Part shown: positions 1 to 10,613 of the stretch, in pieces | How the letters are laid out: each line of letters begins with the position of its first letter | Position numbering within the stretch: the stretch's first letter is position 1 | NCBI GenBank assembly: GCA_039619475.1 | Contig: CM077116.1 | Location: 32,871,183-32,935,182 of the forward strand | Source: Icerya purchasi | Taxonomy: Eukaryota; Arthropoda; Insecta; Hemiptera; Monophlebidae | DNA: 64,000 nucleotides | Direction: 5' to 3' | Program-made: the position numbers and the translations under genes | Notes under the pieces: model-generated | Told to the model about the DNA's origin: nothing | Database searches by the model: none | Seen by the model: the letters and a program-made list of their open reading frames with translations, nothing else

Positions 1-3000
1 TACAGTTACAGAATCAGAAGAAAGAAGTGATTTTTTGACAATGGAAAGAACTAGAGGGAACTAAATATGGTAGATAGTTTATTAAGAAGGGAAGGCAGTT
101 TCTTCCTGTGTCTGATCATTAGCACTAGACTATCGCGTGAGGGTTGAAAAAACAAAGTAGGGTAAATATATCGTTCGAACGATGGAAGCGACGATGATGG
201 AGCAAATATGAGTGCAAAATTTACTTTAAAAAACCGGTTGTTAAAAACGGTAAATAACCAATTAGTCAGCATTTCTACAAAGGCTGCAACTGTCGACACG
301 GATCTGTAATTTTGGTAAAGGCTCGACGGAAATAGCGAAAGCTGCTTCCAAGTGATGAATATAAATGCCATATATATATAATAATTGTTCCTATATACAT
401 TACGGCTGTCATGGGAAGATTACGGATGAACGGAGTGTTGAATTGGGGACGCTTCCTTTCACACGCAGTCAGCCAACGTATTTTTGAACTAGCGGGAACA
501 GTTTTATCAAATAAAATTTTTGAAAAAATAAATAAGACAAAATTGCGTTGTTTTTAATAATTTCTGAACATTTTAATAAATTGTTATTAGAACTGTGCAT
601 TTTGTAAAATTATAACGATTTAATTTTTAAAATGAATCGTATATTAGGGATTAGTCTTTTTTTTTTCCAGCGGTAGCCGATTGTGTTTTTTTTTTAATAT
701 TGTTTACAAGTATTCGGGACCGCCAATGCTGCTACCCTATAGGCCTAATTTACATAATGCGATTTTTAAATTGCAGCACAGAAGCTAAACCCTCACATTG
801 TGGGAAGCTAACTGCAAACCTGAATGTACTTCCTTTATATTTAACTTATTGACGCTTAGGTTCAGCGTAAATAAATTTTTTTATATTAATTTTTTTAATA
901 TATTTCGATATAGTTTTTCATTAATAAAGCCAATTCGTTAACGGGGATATTTCAGTGCTCTCTTTGTAACTACTTCAAGTGTCCTTTCACATCTGCTAAA
1001 TTTACTGCATGCTGTGTCTGCCCGGCTGCTGATGAATAGTTTAGGGATTGAATTGTTATAAATATTTTTGGTTGTTGATATGTATATATTGCAAAAAGTA
1101 AAAAAATAACTGAATCAAAATAGCACGCTGACAGTTAGCACGAGAAAATAAAAAATCAGTTAAAATTCGATATTGCCACCATCCACGCTATATAATATAT
1201 TATTAACGGAGCAGCACTGACCGTAATCGCCGAAAAGCTCCTACCATTCAAAGATTATTTAACATTTTTAAGAAAAAGAGGATAATTTAATCTGGTGGTG
1301 GGGTGGGGGGGGGGACTTTGGGCATGTTGATGTGTAGGTTATCGAGTCCTGCTGTTGCAAAACATGTTTCTTATATAGATGATTTTAGTTCATTGATTGT
1401 AATTTCAGGGTTATAACGTTCATGAGATCCAAGTTTTAAATTAGGATAAGAAATATAGGCTTACGAGAAATGGAACGCAAATAAAGCTATACTAATTTAT
1501 ACATATCTGTGTCGGTAGTGTGTATTGAGTTGTACAGTTTGCTTGCTAATGAAATTGTACTATTTTATTTATTTTTTTTTGGTAATTAATCAAGGTTAAT
1601 TGAAATGACTAGTAGTCGGCGAGCGATTACATCAACGCTGGAAATAAATTTTGTCAATTTCTTCGATAGAGACGGGAAGATAGCAGGGATGGAGCGGATC
1701 ATCGTGGAGTCATCTTCTTAGCGGGAGGACATTCGGCATTGAATATGTTCTGTTGCACAGTTTCAGAAGACACTGAAGCACAGGTTATGGCAGCTGGCTG
1801 CTTAAACATCTTCGGTGGGGTGGCCTGGCCACGCAGTTCCGCCCTAACCATCCTCAATATCCGTAAAATACTGCCTGCGACAATTGATGCTGTAATCGGT
1901 TTCCTCTTATTCACGGCCGAGTAGTATGTTCCACTCGCTCGTTCTGCTAGGCTGTAACCCCCCGCGAGAAGAAGCATGTTCTGATCGTAACGAGCATTTA
2001 TTCTTCTTTTTTTTTTTATTCTTTTCTTTCTTTCGGATTATTTTTATCCGTTTTTTCAACTTCCACTTTGCCTTCTCCGCTTGTCGGGAGGAAACATCTG
2101 CTACCGGTCTGGCTGTTCCGCCGTCTTTTATGTATATCCGGTGACCGTGGAGGCAATGTGCTACGACCAGTTCGGTCGCCGCTGGCTGATCAGCGGCACG
2201 TTACAATGCGGTGCGTCAACTGTTTTCTGAACGACGTTTTATTATTATTCCTATTATTGCTGATAACTGTTCCAGTCTCCAGCAGTGAAAATGGCGGTTC
2301 GTGGCACGCGCCACAAGCAGCCGTGTCCCCCCTTACTCTAAATAGAACTGCACCTTTAGGGTCGACTTATACGCATACAAACACACTCGTAGCGTTTACA
2401 TATATAAAGGTAAAGAATACGATTAATCTCGTCGTTTCTTATTAACTTGTGCTGCTGATGATTAACGATTATGACAGCGTGCTTTCAAGTTGTAGAGCAG
2501 TTTGTAATAGTTTCGGTTTTTGGTCCTACTTTGCCTAAATTTAGGAATCGTTACTTAAGCGAATAAGAAAGAAAAAAAAGGGTATACGCGTGATTATTTC
2601 CTATTGGCAACAACAACGCGTCATAATTGCCAAAATTCAGACAGGTCGAAAAAAGGTTAAATCTCAGTTGGTTTCTAACTGTAGGCGGGTATTTTTCGTA
2701 TTACGGATTACGTTATTCATTTAAAAACAGCAAAAATCTTAAATAGCCGAAACATATGGACAAGTTAAAAAAAGCCCCGGTAACGGATATTTGCTAGTTA
2801 AAAGTTAATACGGATCTATTAAGTATAACTTAAGAATTTAATTGTATATTTTAGATGTTTTTTAAGAGCCAATAACTTACCGGTAATTTTTCATTCTTTT
2901 TTTAGGGTAAAACTATAAAAACTGTCGCTTTAGGTCTGCTTATAACAAAATTTTTATAAGGAAATTAAAAATTACATCATTTGTTACTTTATAAAGAATA

Positions 3001-3445
3001 TTTGTTTTTGGTGTAATTTAATCGATGTGTTGCACAATTACGGTACTTTCATTGATGGAACTCATGATAAACTTAAATAGGAGAAAAAATCAAAAATATG
3101 ATTATCTGTATGATAGGTTGAACATTTAGTTGAAAAAAAAAAAAAAAAGTATTGAAAGGAAATAAAGTTTCGGGCATGTGATACATTGTTGGAAAGATCG
3201 TTATTAGTCAAACATTGTGTTTCATGAGCTGTGGATTCCGTATGCATTGTATGAAAAGCAAAAGACAATATGATTGAAAGAATGCGATCCATTGTTAATA
3301 AAAATTTCTGTAAATGTCCTATAATCAAGATATCGAATAAAATAAAGCAAAATAAAATACAATTCTAAATTTATTGTTTTTTTATTGAAATGCATACGTA
3401 GTGTCCAGACTAAAAAATAAAAAAAAAATAATAAAAAAAAAAATA
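1..3445. other. AT-rich upstream region, little recognisable
   Basis: Apart from the signal-peptide-like ORF at 2206 and the less AT-rich patch at about 1620-2450, no coding, RNA or element structure was recognised. A G10 run lies at 1305-1314. At 1699-1977 open frames run on both strands without a recognised family. Confidence 0.4.
2206..2445 (+). CDS. Candidate first exon or ORF with a signal peptide
   Basis: From the ATG at 2206 (A at -3) the peptide starts MRCVNCFLNDV, continues with a run of about a dozen Leu/Ile residues, then VPVSSSENGG, which looks like a secretory signal peptide and cleavage site. An NRT glycosylation sequon follows. The region just upstream is less AT-rich than its surroundings. 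A strong donor (AAAG/GTAAAG) lies near 2409. It is on the same strand as the MOXD1-like exons, whose family starts with a signal peptide, so it could be the first exon. Against this, no exon for the first half of DOMON was found between 2446 and 5128, and the ORF has no recognised homologue. It could be a chance ORF. Confidence 0.25.
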   Translation: MRCVNCFLNDVLLLFLLLLITVPVSSSENGGSWHAPQAAVSPLTLNRTAPLGSTYTHTNTLVAFTYIKVKNTINLVVSY

Positions 3446-3816
3446 GCCTTTTATTTATGCACTAAAAAGAAGCACAAAATAACGTTTATTAGTGTGCGAC
3501 TACCAGATATATGCATCGTAACATTAAAATCTGAAACTACAAAATATTCTGAAAAATAAAACCGGGGGCCGCAGATTAATAATTAAATATTTTAATATTA
3601 CAATACATCCTAAGCTAAAACTACAATCACTATTTAATGTTGTTCCATTGTTATCACAATATCACACGCACCAAATATTTTCGTAACTGCGGACGCCGCT
3701 TTTATTTTTCAGAATAGTATTTTGTAGTTTCAGATTTTAATGTTAAGATGCGTATCGTATTAGTCGCACACTAATAAATTTATTTTGTACCTTATTTTAG
3801 TGCATAAATAGAAGCC
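3446..3816. mobile_element. Foldback MITE with long inverted arms
   Basis: The left arm (about 3446-3574) and the right arm (about 3687-3816) are inverted copies of roughly 130 bp with few mismatches; both contain AAACTACAAAATA, the TTAGTGTGCGACTA block and TATTTATGCACTAAAA. The arms flank an unrelated spacer of about 110 bp. Outer termini are AGCCTTTTATTTATGCACT and AGGCTTCTATTTATGCACT, each flanked by TA, suggesting a TA target duplication as in Tc1/mariner-derived MITEs. It has no coding capacity. Confidence 0.75.
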
Positions 3817-5128
3817 TATTTTTTTTTAAAAAAAAAAAAAATATTTCATTTCTTTTACATTGCGAACGTCATTTGTAATCGCTGCGCTCAAATATTTAAA
3901 AACTCGGTTACCTGTTTTAGCAATTTGTTGTCAATTTTGACTTTATATCATTACTATTTGCCTTTGAAAATTTCATTGCCTTAGTTTTTTCCGTTTTTAT
4001 TTTTTCCGCCCTCGTCGTTAATAGTGCCTAAAGAAAGTGCGAATGGCACGCTTTTCACGTTATTGCGTTAATCGGTGACAGTCGGTGATGCGTTACGCCC
4101 CGCGACTTCCTCAACACCGGCGTACAACACCACCACCTGTGACTCACGCGCAAAAGCACGTAATTGCCAATTATTCTGATCTTTTTGAGAGGCGCATTTT
4201 CGCATATTTCTTTTTCCGAGTATTCACCGCTTTCGTGCTTTTTTTTTTTTTTTAATGCGAATAGTATCTTCTTCATATGCTAAACCCGGTAGGATCAACC
4301 AGCTACCGTGACGTAGTTGGTTAGGCAGTAGCGTTTCGTTCAGGTAGAATATCTCACTGCCGCACACTGTAACTTCCGAAAATTTCACTTATACTGGATT
4401 ATATAATGTTCACAGTTGGCGCGCCGAGAAATAAAATGGAATAAAAACAAAAACACGGCGAGGTTTATGCTCTTTTTTTTTTTTTTTTTTTATTTCGGCA
4501 ATAATTATTGTAGAATAAGATTAGAAAAAAAAAAAAAAATTTACCAGTGTTTTTTGTTTTTTGTGTGTGTCGTATAAATATCATGAATGCGAAATGTCAC
4601 AGAAATAATTAAATTGCTGACTCAGTATTTCGCATAAATAGTAAAGTAGCATAGAAAATATTTTAAAAATTTTATATTTCGTGTGATGCAACAATTATTA
4701 GAATTTTCGGGAAATGATTATCGTAGTTTTCTGAGAGTTAAGGTGCGTAAATAATTTTTTTTGGACAATTTCGAATTGAACAGTACGTCACAAAAAATTG
4801 ATTACTTTAATGTGTTCGCACTTTAGCTTTGGCGACTGTTACTAAATTTTTAAATAGATTCTTGAAATATAGCGTCTCTATTGAAAACACTATTCTAGAA
4901 ACTAAACTAAAGCACTATTTTCTTCTCTTAGAATGGAGGTGGAAGATCACTATCGCTAGTGTTGATTTCTCGCGGATTTTTCGTAACAAGTGAACCATTA
5001 ATACTTTCCTTAAAATTGATAAATTTCCGGCAACGCCATATATTTTGTGTAGTGCCTTTTTATTATTATCATTTTTTGTCTATTATCTATTATAAGTTAA
5101 AACTAATATTATGGAACAATTTTTTCAG
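3817..5128. other. AT-rich non-coding interval before the DOMON exon
   Basis: Contains several poly(T) and poly(A) runs (for example 4472-4491 and 4527-4541) and a small GC-richer patch at about 4070-4150. It was scanned for a DOMON N-terminal exon (Gly-Met-x-Gly-Ala-Asp type motif) on the + strand and none was seen. Confidence 0.4.
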
Positions 5129-5281
5129 GATTGTCACGAAGACACGGAAAATAAAATATTAATCAAAGATACGGTTCAAAATTACGATTTATTAGGCGGC
5201 TATGAAAATTCAACGCATACTGTTCTATTCTTCAGTAGGCCGTGGGATACTTGTGATCGTCAACACGATGTTCTACTTGGA
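5129..5281 (+). CDS. MOXD1-like monooxygenase, internal exon (DOMON domain, later part)
   Basis: Internal exon of 51 codons, phase 0 at both ends, between a TTTTTTCAG acceptor and a GTGAGT donor. The peptide carries LLGGYENSTHTVLFFSRPWD then TCD, the signature of the later DOMON domain in MOXD1/DBH/tyramine beta-hydroxylase proteins (LLGG, T-hydrophobic-F-S-R, DTCD). In that family DOMON is a beta-sandwich module ahead of the copper-dependent monooxygenase core; the proteins are secreted or lie in the secretory/ER lumen. The exon ends LLG and joins in frame to the exon at 55510 (NDTTQLIW), matching the family's NDTxRxIW. An AT microsatellite begins about 30 bp into the following intron. The exon carrying the start of DOMON was not found upstream. 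The Drosophila relatives are the MOXD1 homologs (CG5235 and olf413); which orthologue this is cannot be decided here. The substrate of insect MOXD1-type proteins is not established. Confidence 0.88.
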
Positions 5282-5308
5282 GTGAGTTTTTATAAATTTT
5301 TTATAATA

Positions 5309-5313
5309 TATAC

Positions 5314-5384
<71 letters not shown>
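5309..5384. repeat. (TA)n microsatellite
   Basis: Nearly pure TA dinucleotide tract of about 75 bp, interrupted near its start by TACATATA, just inside the 5' end of the 50-kb intron. Confidence 0.95.
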
Positions 5385-5387
<3 letters not shown>

Positions 5388-8300
5388 GTCGCTAGTCATT
5401 AAGCCATTTGTTATTTTCTCACACGCGATTGTGTTCCTCGGCGAACTTCTAGGTGCAGCGTAATAATTTAAAGGTAGGTATAAAACGAACTGTGATTAGG
5501 AGTGTCTTATCATTGAGCCATTGGTATGCAGTGTGTTTTTTTTTTTTTGTGTCTTTCCTAATGATTCGTTTTATAAAATAATTTTTCCTTATAATTATGA
5601 TGTATATTTCAATACGCAGTTTTGAGCATACTCTACCTCGAATTGCATAAATGTAGTGTTCGCGGAAATTGTATCGTCGTCTGAGATCGAACGGAGCAGG
5701 AGCCCCGTGAGGCAAGTTAAGTGCTCTAGCAACTAGGCTCTAAAGTAATATTTATATAGGGCATATCATGATGGTTTTTGTAACACATGTATAATGAAAA
5801 GTTGTTTAGAATTGTACCTTCTAAACCTGTTTAGTAAATTTGTTTGAACCAAAGTACACATTTTTTTTTTTTTTTTTTTGCTATTTTCTCAAATCTATTC
5901 AGCAATTAGCTCTGATTAATAATCGGCTACGATAATTTCACACCGAAATAACGAAAAGTTCACACCTGCAAATGAACCTTTTACTAAGTCACGATAGATG
6001 TAATTTCGAAAACAAAACGGAAAACGGAATTTAATCACGACCATTTTTTATTGTTTTTTCCCTTTTTTTTTGTTCGGTGTTTATTATGTTTTATTTTTAT
6101 TTTTTCACTTTGTCGCTTGTTAATCTTTTTCTTCTGTACGTGTTTTTAACTGTTTATAAAGACAAGTTCGGATAATTAGTTAGCGCTACACAATCCGCTT
6201 TAATTTAAATTCGAGATTTAAAGTTGCAGCAAAAAATCTGTTCACTGAACACATCGTTAATCTTTCTTAGAAGTCCTCTCGTATGGAATGGAATTATTCG
6301 CGCTATTAATTAAACAATTTAATCTTTCGTCTACTCGTACAAACTGACGAACCTGTTCGAAAATAGAAAAAAAGTATATAAAATAACTTTAAGTTGTTTT
6401 CAATTACAGCGAATTAGTAGTCGTAATTAATGAAAATATGTGAACAGCTGACGTACGGAATAAAAAATAAACGAAGGAAACCGAGAATAACCGTATAAGA
6501 ATGTAAGTTAAATGAAACTGAAACACGGGGAAATATGAAAATAAAAAAAAAACCGTCGAATAAATCGATATAAATAAATATTGTTCGATATTTTTTCCCC
6601 TAAATGTAGCGATAATCGTGTTGATTAAATTTGATGGATTTTATTTCATCGCTCTTTACTTCAACAGTTCCAAGTTATTTTCGACTGGGTTCTTTACAAT
6701 ATGGAATTAATTGTATCGCGTCGCTTTCAATAATATATCGAAATTTTTAAATTAATTTTTTCGACGCCTCTTTTATTTCTCACGATTAGTATCTTTGCTT
6801 TTATTTACTTATTTTCTGTTTAATGCATAATATTTTTCCTTATACGACAGTACTGGAGAATAAATTCTGTTAAATTACTACCGGATATACGAAATATTTT
6901 CGATTTAGTTTCCTTTTTTATAATTACATATGTTACGATTGTACACAAAAAAAAAAACAAAAAAAAAAAACAACGCCTTCTTGTACTAAACGCTAACAGT
7001 TTCCGCCACAAAAGGTCTTTTCCACCGTTGCAATAATTTTGTGTTTACGACGTGACGTCAGTGTGCTTGAAAATTACTAGATGCAAGCGACATTACTCAG
7101 TAGAAATTGTTGTACGCACTTTCCGGCGGATGGGGGGGGGGGCAAAGTCTTAATCAAAACCAGGACATTTTTTCTATTACATAGTAAGTAGAATTACGAT
7201 AAAAAAAAAAAAAGTCAATACCGTAATGTAAAAATTGAAAAAATTAATACGCTTTTTTTTTTTTTTTTTTTTTTTTTTTTTGGTATGTATTTTTTTATAT
7301 TAACCTTTATGGTGTGTTCGAAGCCAGAGACACGATTGGTTTTCCTTTACTTGAATTTATTACGGGATGTTTATTAGGCTTGACCGGAATACCCGTCGAT
7401 CATTGTTGAATATTCTTGAGAAATCCGTTAGAGAACAGCACACTTTCTTGTTGCGATACGAGAATGACGTATTTCACTTTTATAATGCAAAGTTTTTATA
7501 AGGTGCGTTTTTTTTTTTGTTTTCTTCAAGTCTTCAAACTGTTATTTTTTCGGATTTCGTTTTTCAGATGTTTTTCCGGTTTTCCAAAATTTCGAAATTA
7601 ATACCGAAAACGTTTTCAGTGCGACAAATAGAAAACCGCGCGCGCTCCAGTTGTTCTAGATGAAAATAGAATACTTACGTTATTCTAAAGGATTTGAATA
7701 ATCTCCGTCTATCGGAGACGTTCTCTGCGGGATTTGTCGCTGGGAAAACTGTTTATTGGAAAATTCCATTTTTATTTATTTACTTTTTTTCGTTCGGTTT
7801 GCTGAAAATAGAATTTTGTGTACCGACGAATTATGTAAAATTTAGTCGTCGCCTCGATCGAATAGCCGCTTCCTAGCGAAAAATTGTGTATTACGAATAG
7901 GTTAGTCGCTCGGAAATACGATTTTCTCTTCCGCCTGTTGTCTCGTCGTCTATAGAACTGTTGTTATAGCAGATTATTACGAAGATGATTTGTCGCTGAA
8001 AATAATTTTCCGCTATAGCGGCGAGGATGATGTGCAACGTCGGCGAGATGGTTGACAGTGCGCGGAGTTCATTTTTCCCTATTTATTTTTCAATCCACGC
8101 ATTCTCGGTTGCATAAAAGAAACAATTAGTACGAAACGGAACGGAATGGGGGGAAAAAAAAGTAGTCTATGCGATTAAAAATCAATTATTCGCTACGCTT
8201 GTTAATTAATTAATTTTAATCCTTATTGTTCCGGTAGAAGTAGTGTGTCTGTGTACGTACGCGGAATCATTTGTAAAATGGAAGAGTGCGAATAGAATCG

Positions 8301-8959
8301 CGAACGCGCTTGTTATTGCGCCGATGGCGAAAAATATAAACCTGCGACGTTGTACGTTTGCAATTTTCCGCAAACGCGTTTTTAAATTACGTATTCCGGA
8401 AGCGTATCTTTTTATAGGGCATTTTATTTTATTTTTTAAATAGATAGCCTTCTCTTTTCGGAAGCTTGCCAATTTTTACAATTCTCGTTTACACTGTGTA
8501 CTTGAACAATTGAATCAAAAAAACTTTGTTCGGAATACGAAATTCGTCCTGCGCGTTTTTAATCGGATTAGGCGGGGAGACGATTTTATGATACGGTCTT
8601 GGGCATCTTCGTCCCTCCCCCGCCTCCTTGACGAATTGTTTATTTTCGCGGTCTTTGGCGGGTACTTTATATATTTTTTGGCCCCGAATTTGACGAGTTC
8701 TTCGTTCGGTTTCTAGTCAACTAGTCAACCTTTGTTTGCTGCGCTGATGATAATTATTTTTCGTCGCTTTTTCCGTTTTCTTCGATAGCATGTACAGCAT
8801 GAGTTTTGTATGGTTTTCGTTGCGTTCGCACGAATTTTTTTCTCTCCTTCTTTTTTTTCCCGGTACAATGATATTCGTCTCCGGTAATTCAGCGCGAGTG
8901 AATTTTCTTTGCTTTATTTTCTGTAGCGGGATGATTCGAACCAGGTTTTACTCGAACGT
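5385..8959. other. Intron interval without recognised features
   Basis: AT-rich with poly(T) runs at 5863-5879 and 7253-7280 and a G11 run at 7132-7142. Short ORFs occur on both strands but have low-complexity or random composition and no motif I recognise. Confidence 0.4.
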
Positions 8960-9306
8960 TTTCCAAATTTCGCTTTTCTCTGATTTCCTCCCGACACTGT
9001 CCTCTCCATCCTGATGATGCAGTTATTTCCAGTAGTCAATCTCTTTCTGTGGAGCGTTGTGCTTTGTATTTCTATTTGTTGAGGCCAGGGCTTCCTACTC
9101 CTTTTTGTGCTTCTTATATTCTGTCTTTTCCTTCCTAGTTATTCCTGCTATCTGTTCCTTCTTATCAAAGATTTCTGATCGGATTAAAACTCAGTTCTTT
9201 TATCTTATCAATAGTCGATCGAATCTACATTTAACTGGTCCTTCTCTCTCGTGTCGTTTGATCCTTTGTTGACATGCCCAAAGGGGGGTTAAAAAAAATG
9301 AAAAAG
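8960..9306 (+). mobile_element. 5'-truncated LINE 3' fragment (same family as the 46.9-kb copy)
   Basis: Aligns by eye with 50060-50400 of the well-preserved LINE: TTTCGCTTTTCTCTGATTTC, then CCTCTCCATCCTGATGATGC, the GTGGAGCG block, CCTATTTGTTGAGG-like and ATTTCTGATCGGATTAAA. The 3' region TTTGTTGACATGCCCAAAG followed by an A-rich tail corresponds to the TTGGTTGACGAGCCCAAAAA end of the long copy. Only the C-terminal Cys/His region and 3' UTR remain. Confidence 0.8.
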
Positions 9307-9910
9307 GTAGGATATAAAAGGCGCAGTATGAAGTAAGACGACGGAGTATCAATAAAATGGAATAGAAAGCAAAACACTCAGCAAAAAGAGATGAACACTC
9401 AATAAACACATGATCAGTATCGCAAACATGCTCTTCGTTTGAGTGGAAAATATGGAGAGGCAACCAACGAAAAACGAAAACGAGAGGAAGATAATAGAGT
9501 ATGGCTAATGAGACAACAACAGAATGACGAAGTGAAGGAAACAAGGAGAACCACAGGTTAACAGGAAGACTAGGTTGAACAGACAGATAACAATTGTTAG
9601 AGAAAGAGGAAACGTATATATCCGGTACCATAATCTGAGATGAAAACTTTTGCACAATAGGAACGTTCCTAAGAGAAGAGGTGGTAAGAAGCAGAAACCC
9701 GAACCAAGGAGTCTGCCGCTTCATTACCAAAGATGCCCGAATGATTAGGAACACACAGTAAATATCAATATAAATGGAATGGAGGGAAGAAAGAGTACGG
9801 ATAAGTGAGCGTATGCGAAGTATGATAAAATCACAGGAATGATCAGATAGGGGAGAATGAATTAAAGGGCGGTCATGGAGTCAGATATAATGAATAATTT
9901 AAAGGAAAGG
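9307..9910 (-). mobile_element. Antisense LINE 3' fragment, tail-to-tail with its neighbour
   Basis: Read on the minus strand it starts in the RNase H region (SHSGIFGNEAAD-like at about 9790-9700), then YVSSFSN, LSVQPSLP, and CDTDHVF, matching the C-terminal part of the 46.9-kb LINE. Its 3' end is cut off where the + strand copy's A-rich tail begins, so the two copies face each other. A small internal deletion removes part of the RMRFGH region. The open frame that reads across into the neighbour is a by-product of the junction. Confidence 0.8.
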
Positions 9911-10613
9911 TGTGATTGAAGGAAATGAAAATAACGGAACGTAGGATAATACTCAAAAACCAAATCAGATGCAAAATCAAGATAAAGGGAGAAACGATTG
10001 AACAAGTTCAGTGCATTAAATACCTAGGAAGTATACTAGAGGAAAACTGTACATCAACTCCGGAAATACGCAGCAGGATTGAACAAGCTAGAAGAGCTCT
10101 CACCAAAATGAAAAGCTTATTCACCCATCAAGACCTGAGGCTCGAACTTCGAATCAGACTGCTAAGGTGTTACATCTTCTCTATTTTGCTTTATGGTTGC
10201 GAGAGATGGACCCTGAATGCATCATTGGAAAAAAAAGATTACCGCATTTGAAATGTACTGTTATCGGCGTATTCTGAAAATATCATGGGTGAAATAAGTT
10301 ACTAATATCGAGGTACTTCAAAGAACGGGAAAGACCCTTGAATTAATGCTTACCATCAAGAAACGGAAGCTACAGTACCTCGGACACATCATACAAGGCC
10401 TCAAATATGAAATTCTGAAGGTCATTTTGGAAGGAAAGATAAATGGGAAGAGATCGAGAGGAAGACGACAAAATTCATGGATGGACAATCTTATCAACTG
10501 GTTCGACTGCCCTTCTATACAACTCCTCCAATCGGCCATTGTAAAAGAAAATTTTCAATCGTGGATCGCCAACCTTCAATTTGGAGACGGCGGATAAAGA
10601 AGAAGAAGACGCA
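9911..10613 (+). mobile_element. RTE-type LINE fragment, C-terminal reverse transcriptase region
   Basis: The + strand encodes CKIKIKGETIEQV, IKYLGSILEENC, RRALTKMKSLFTHQDL, RLLRCYIFSILLYGCERWTL and, after a frame change near 10240, LKISWV, IKKRKLQYLGHII and GKRSRGRRQNSWMDNL. This order (KYLGS, LYGCE-W, YLGHI, basic G-R-R then SW-DNL) is typical of the C-terminal end of RTE-like endonuclease-reverse transcriptases. It ends in a GATAAAGAAGAAGAAGA tail, in line with the short tandem-repeat 3' ends of RTE elements. It is 5' truncated, with a stop near 10298 and a frame break near 10245; an inactive fossil. It begins where the antisense LINE fragment stops. Confidence 0.8.

Noticed and set aside
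4270..4370. tRNA-like GTAGTTGGTTAGGCAGTAG on the + strand
   Set aside because: Resembles an A box but there is no B box at a suitable distance and no cloverleaf.
9200..9754. 184-codon minus-strand ORF as a host gene
   Set aside because: It is the C-terminal part of a LINE reading across the junction into an oppositely oriented copy.
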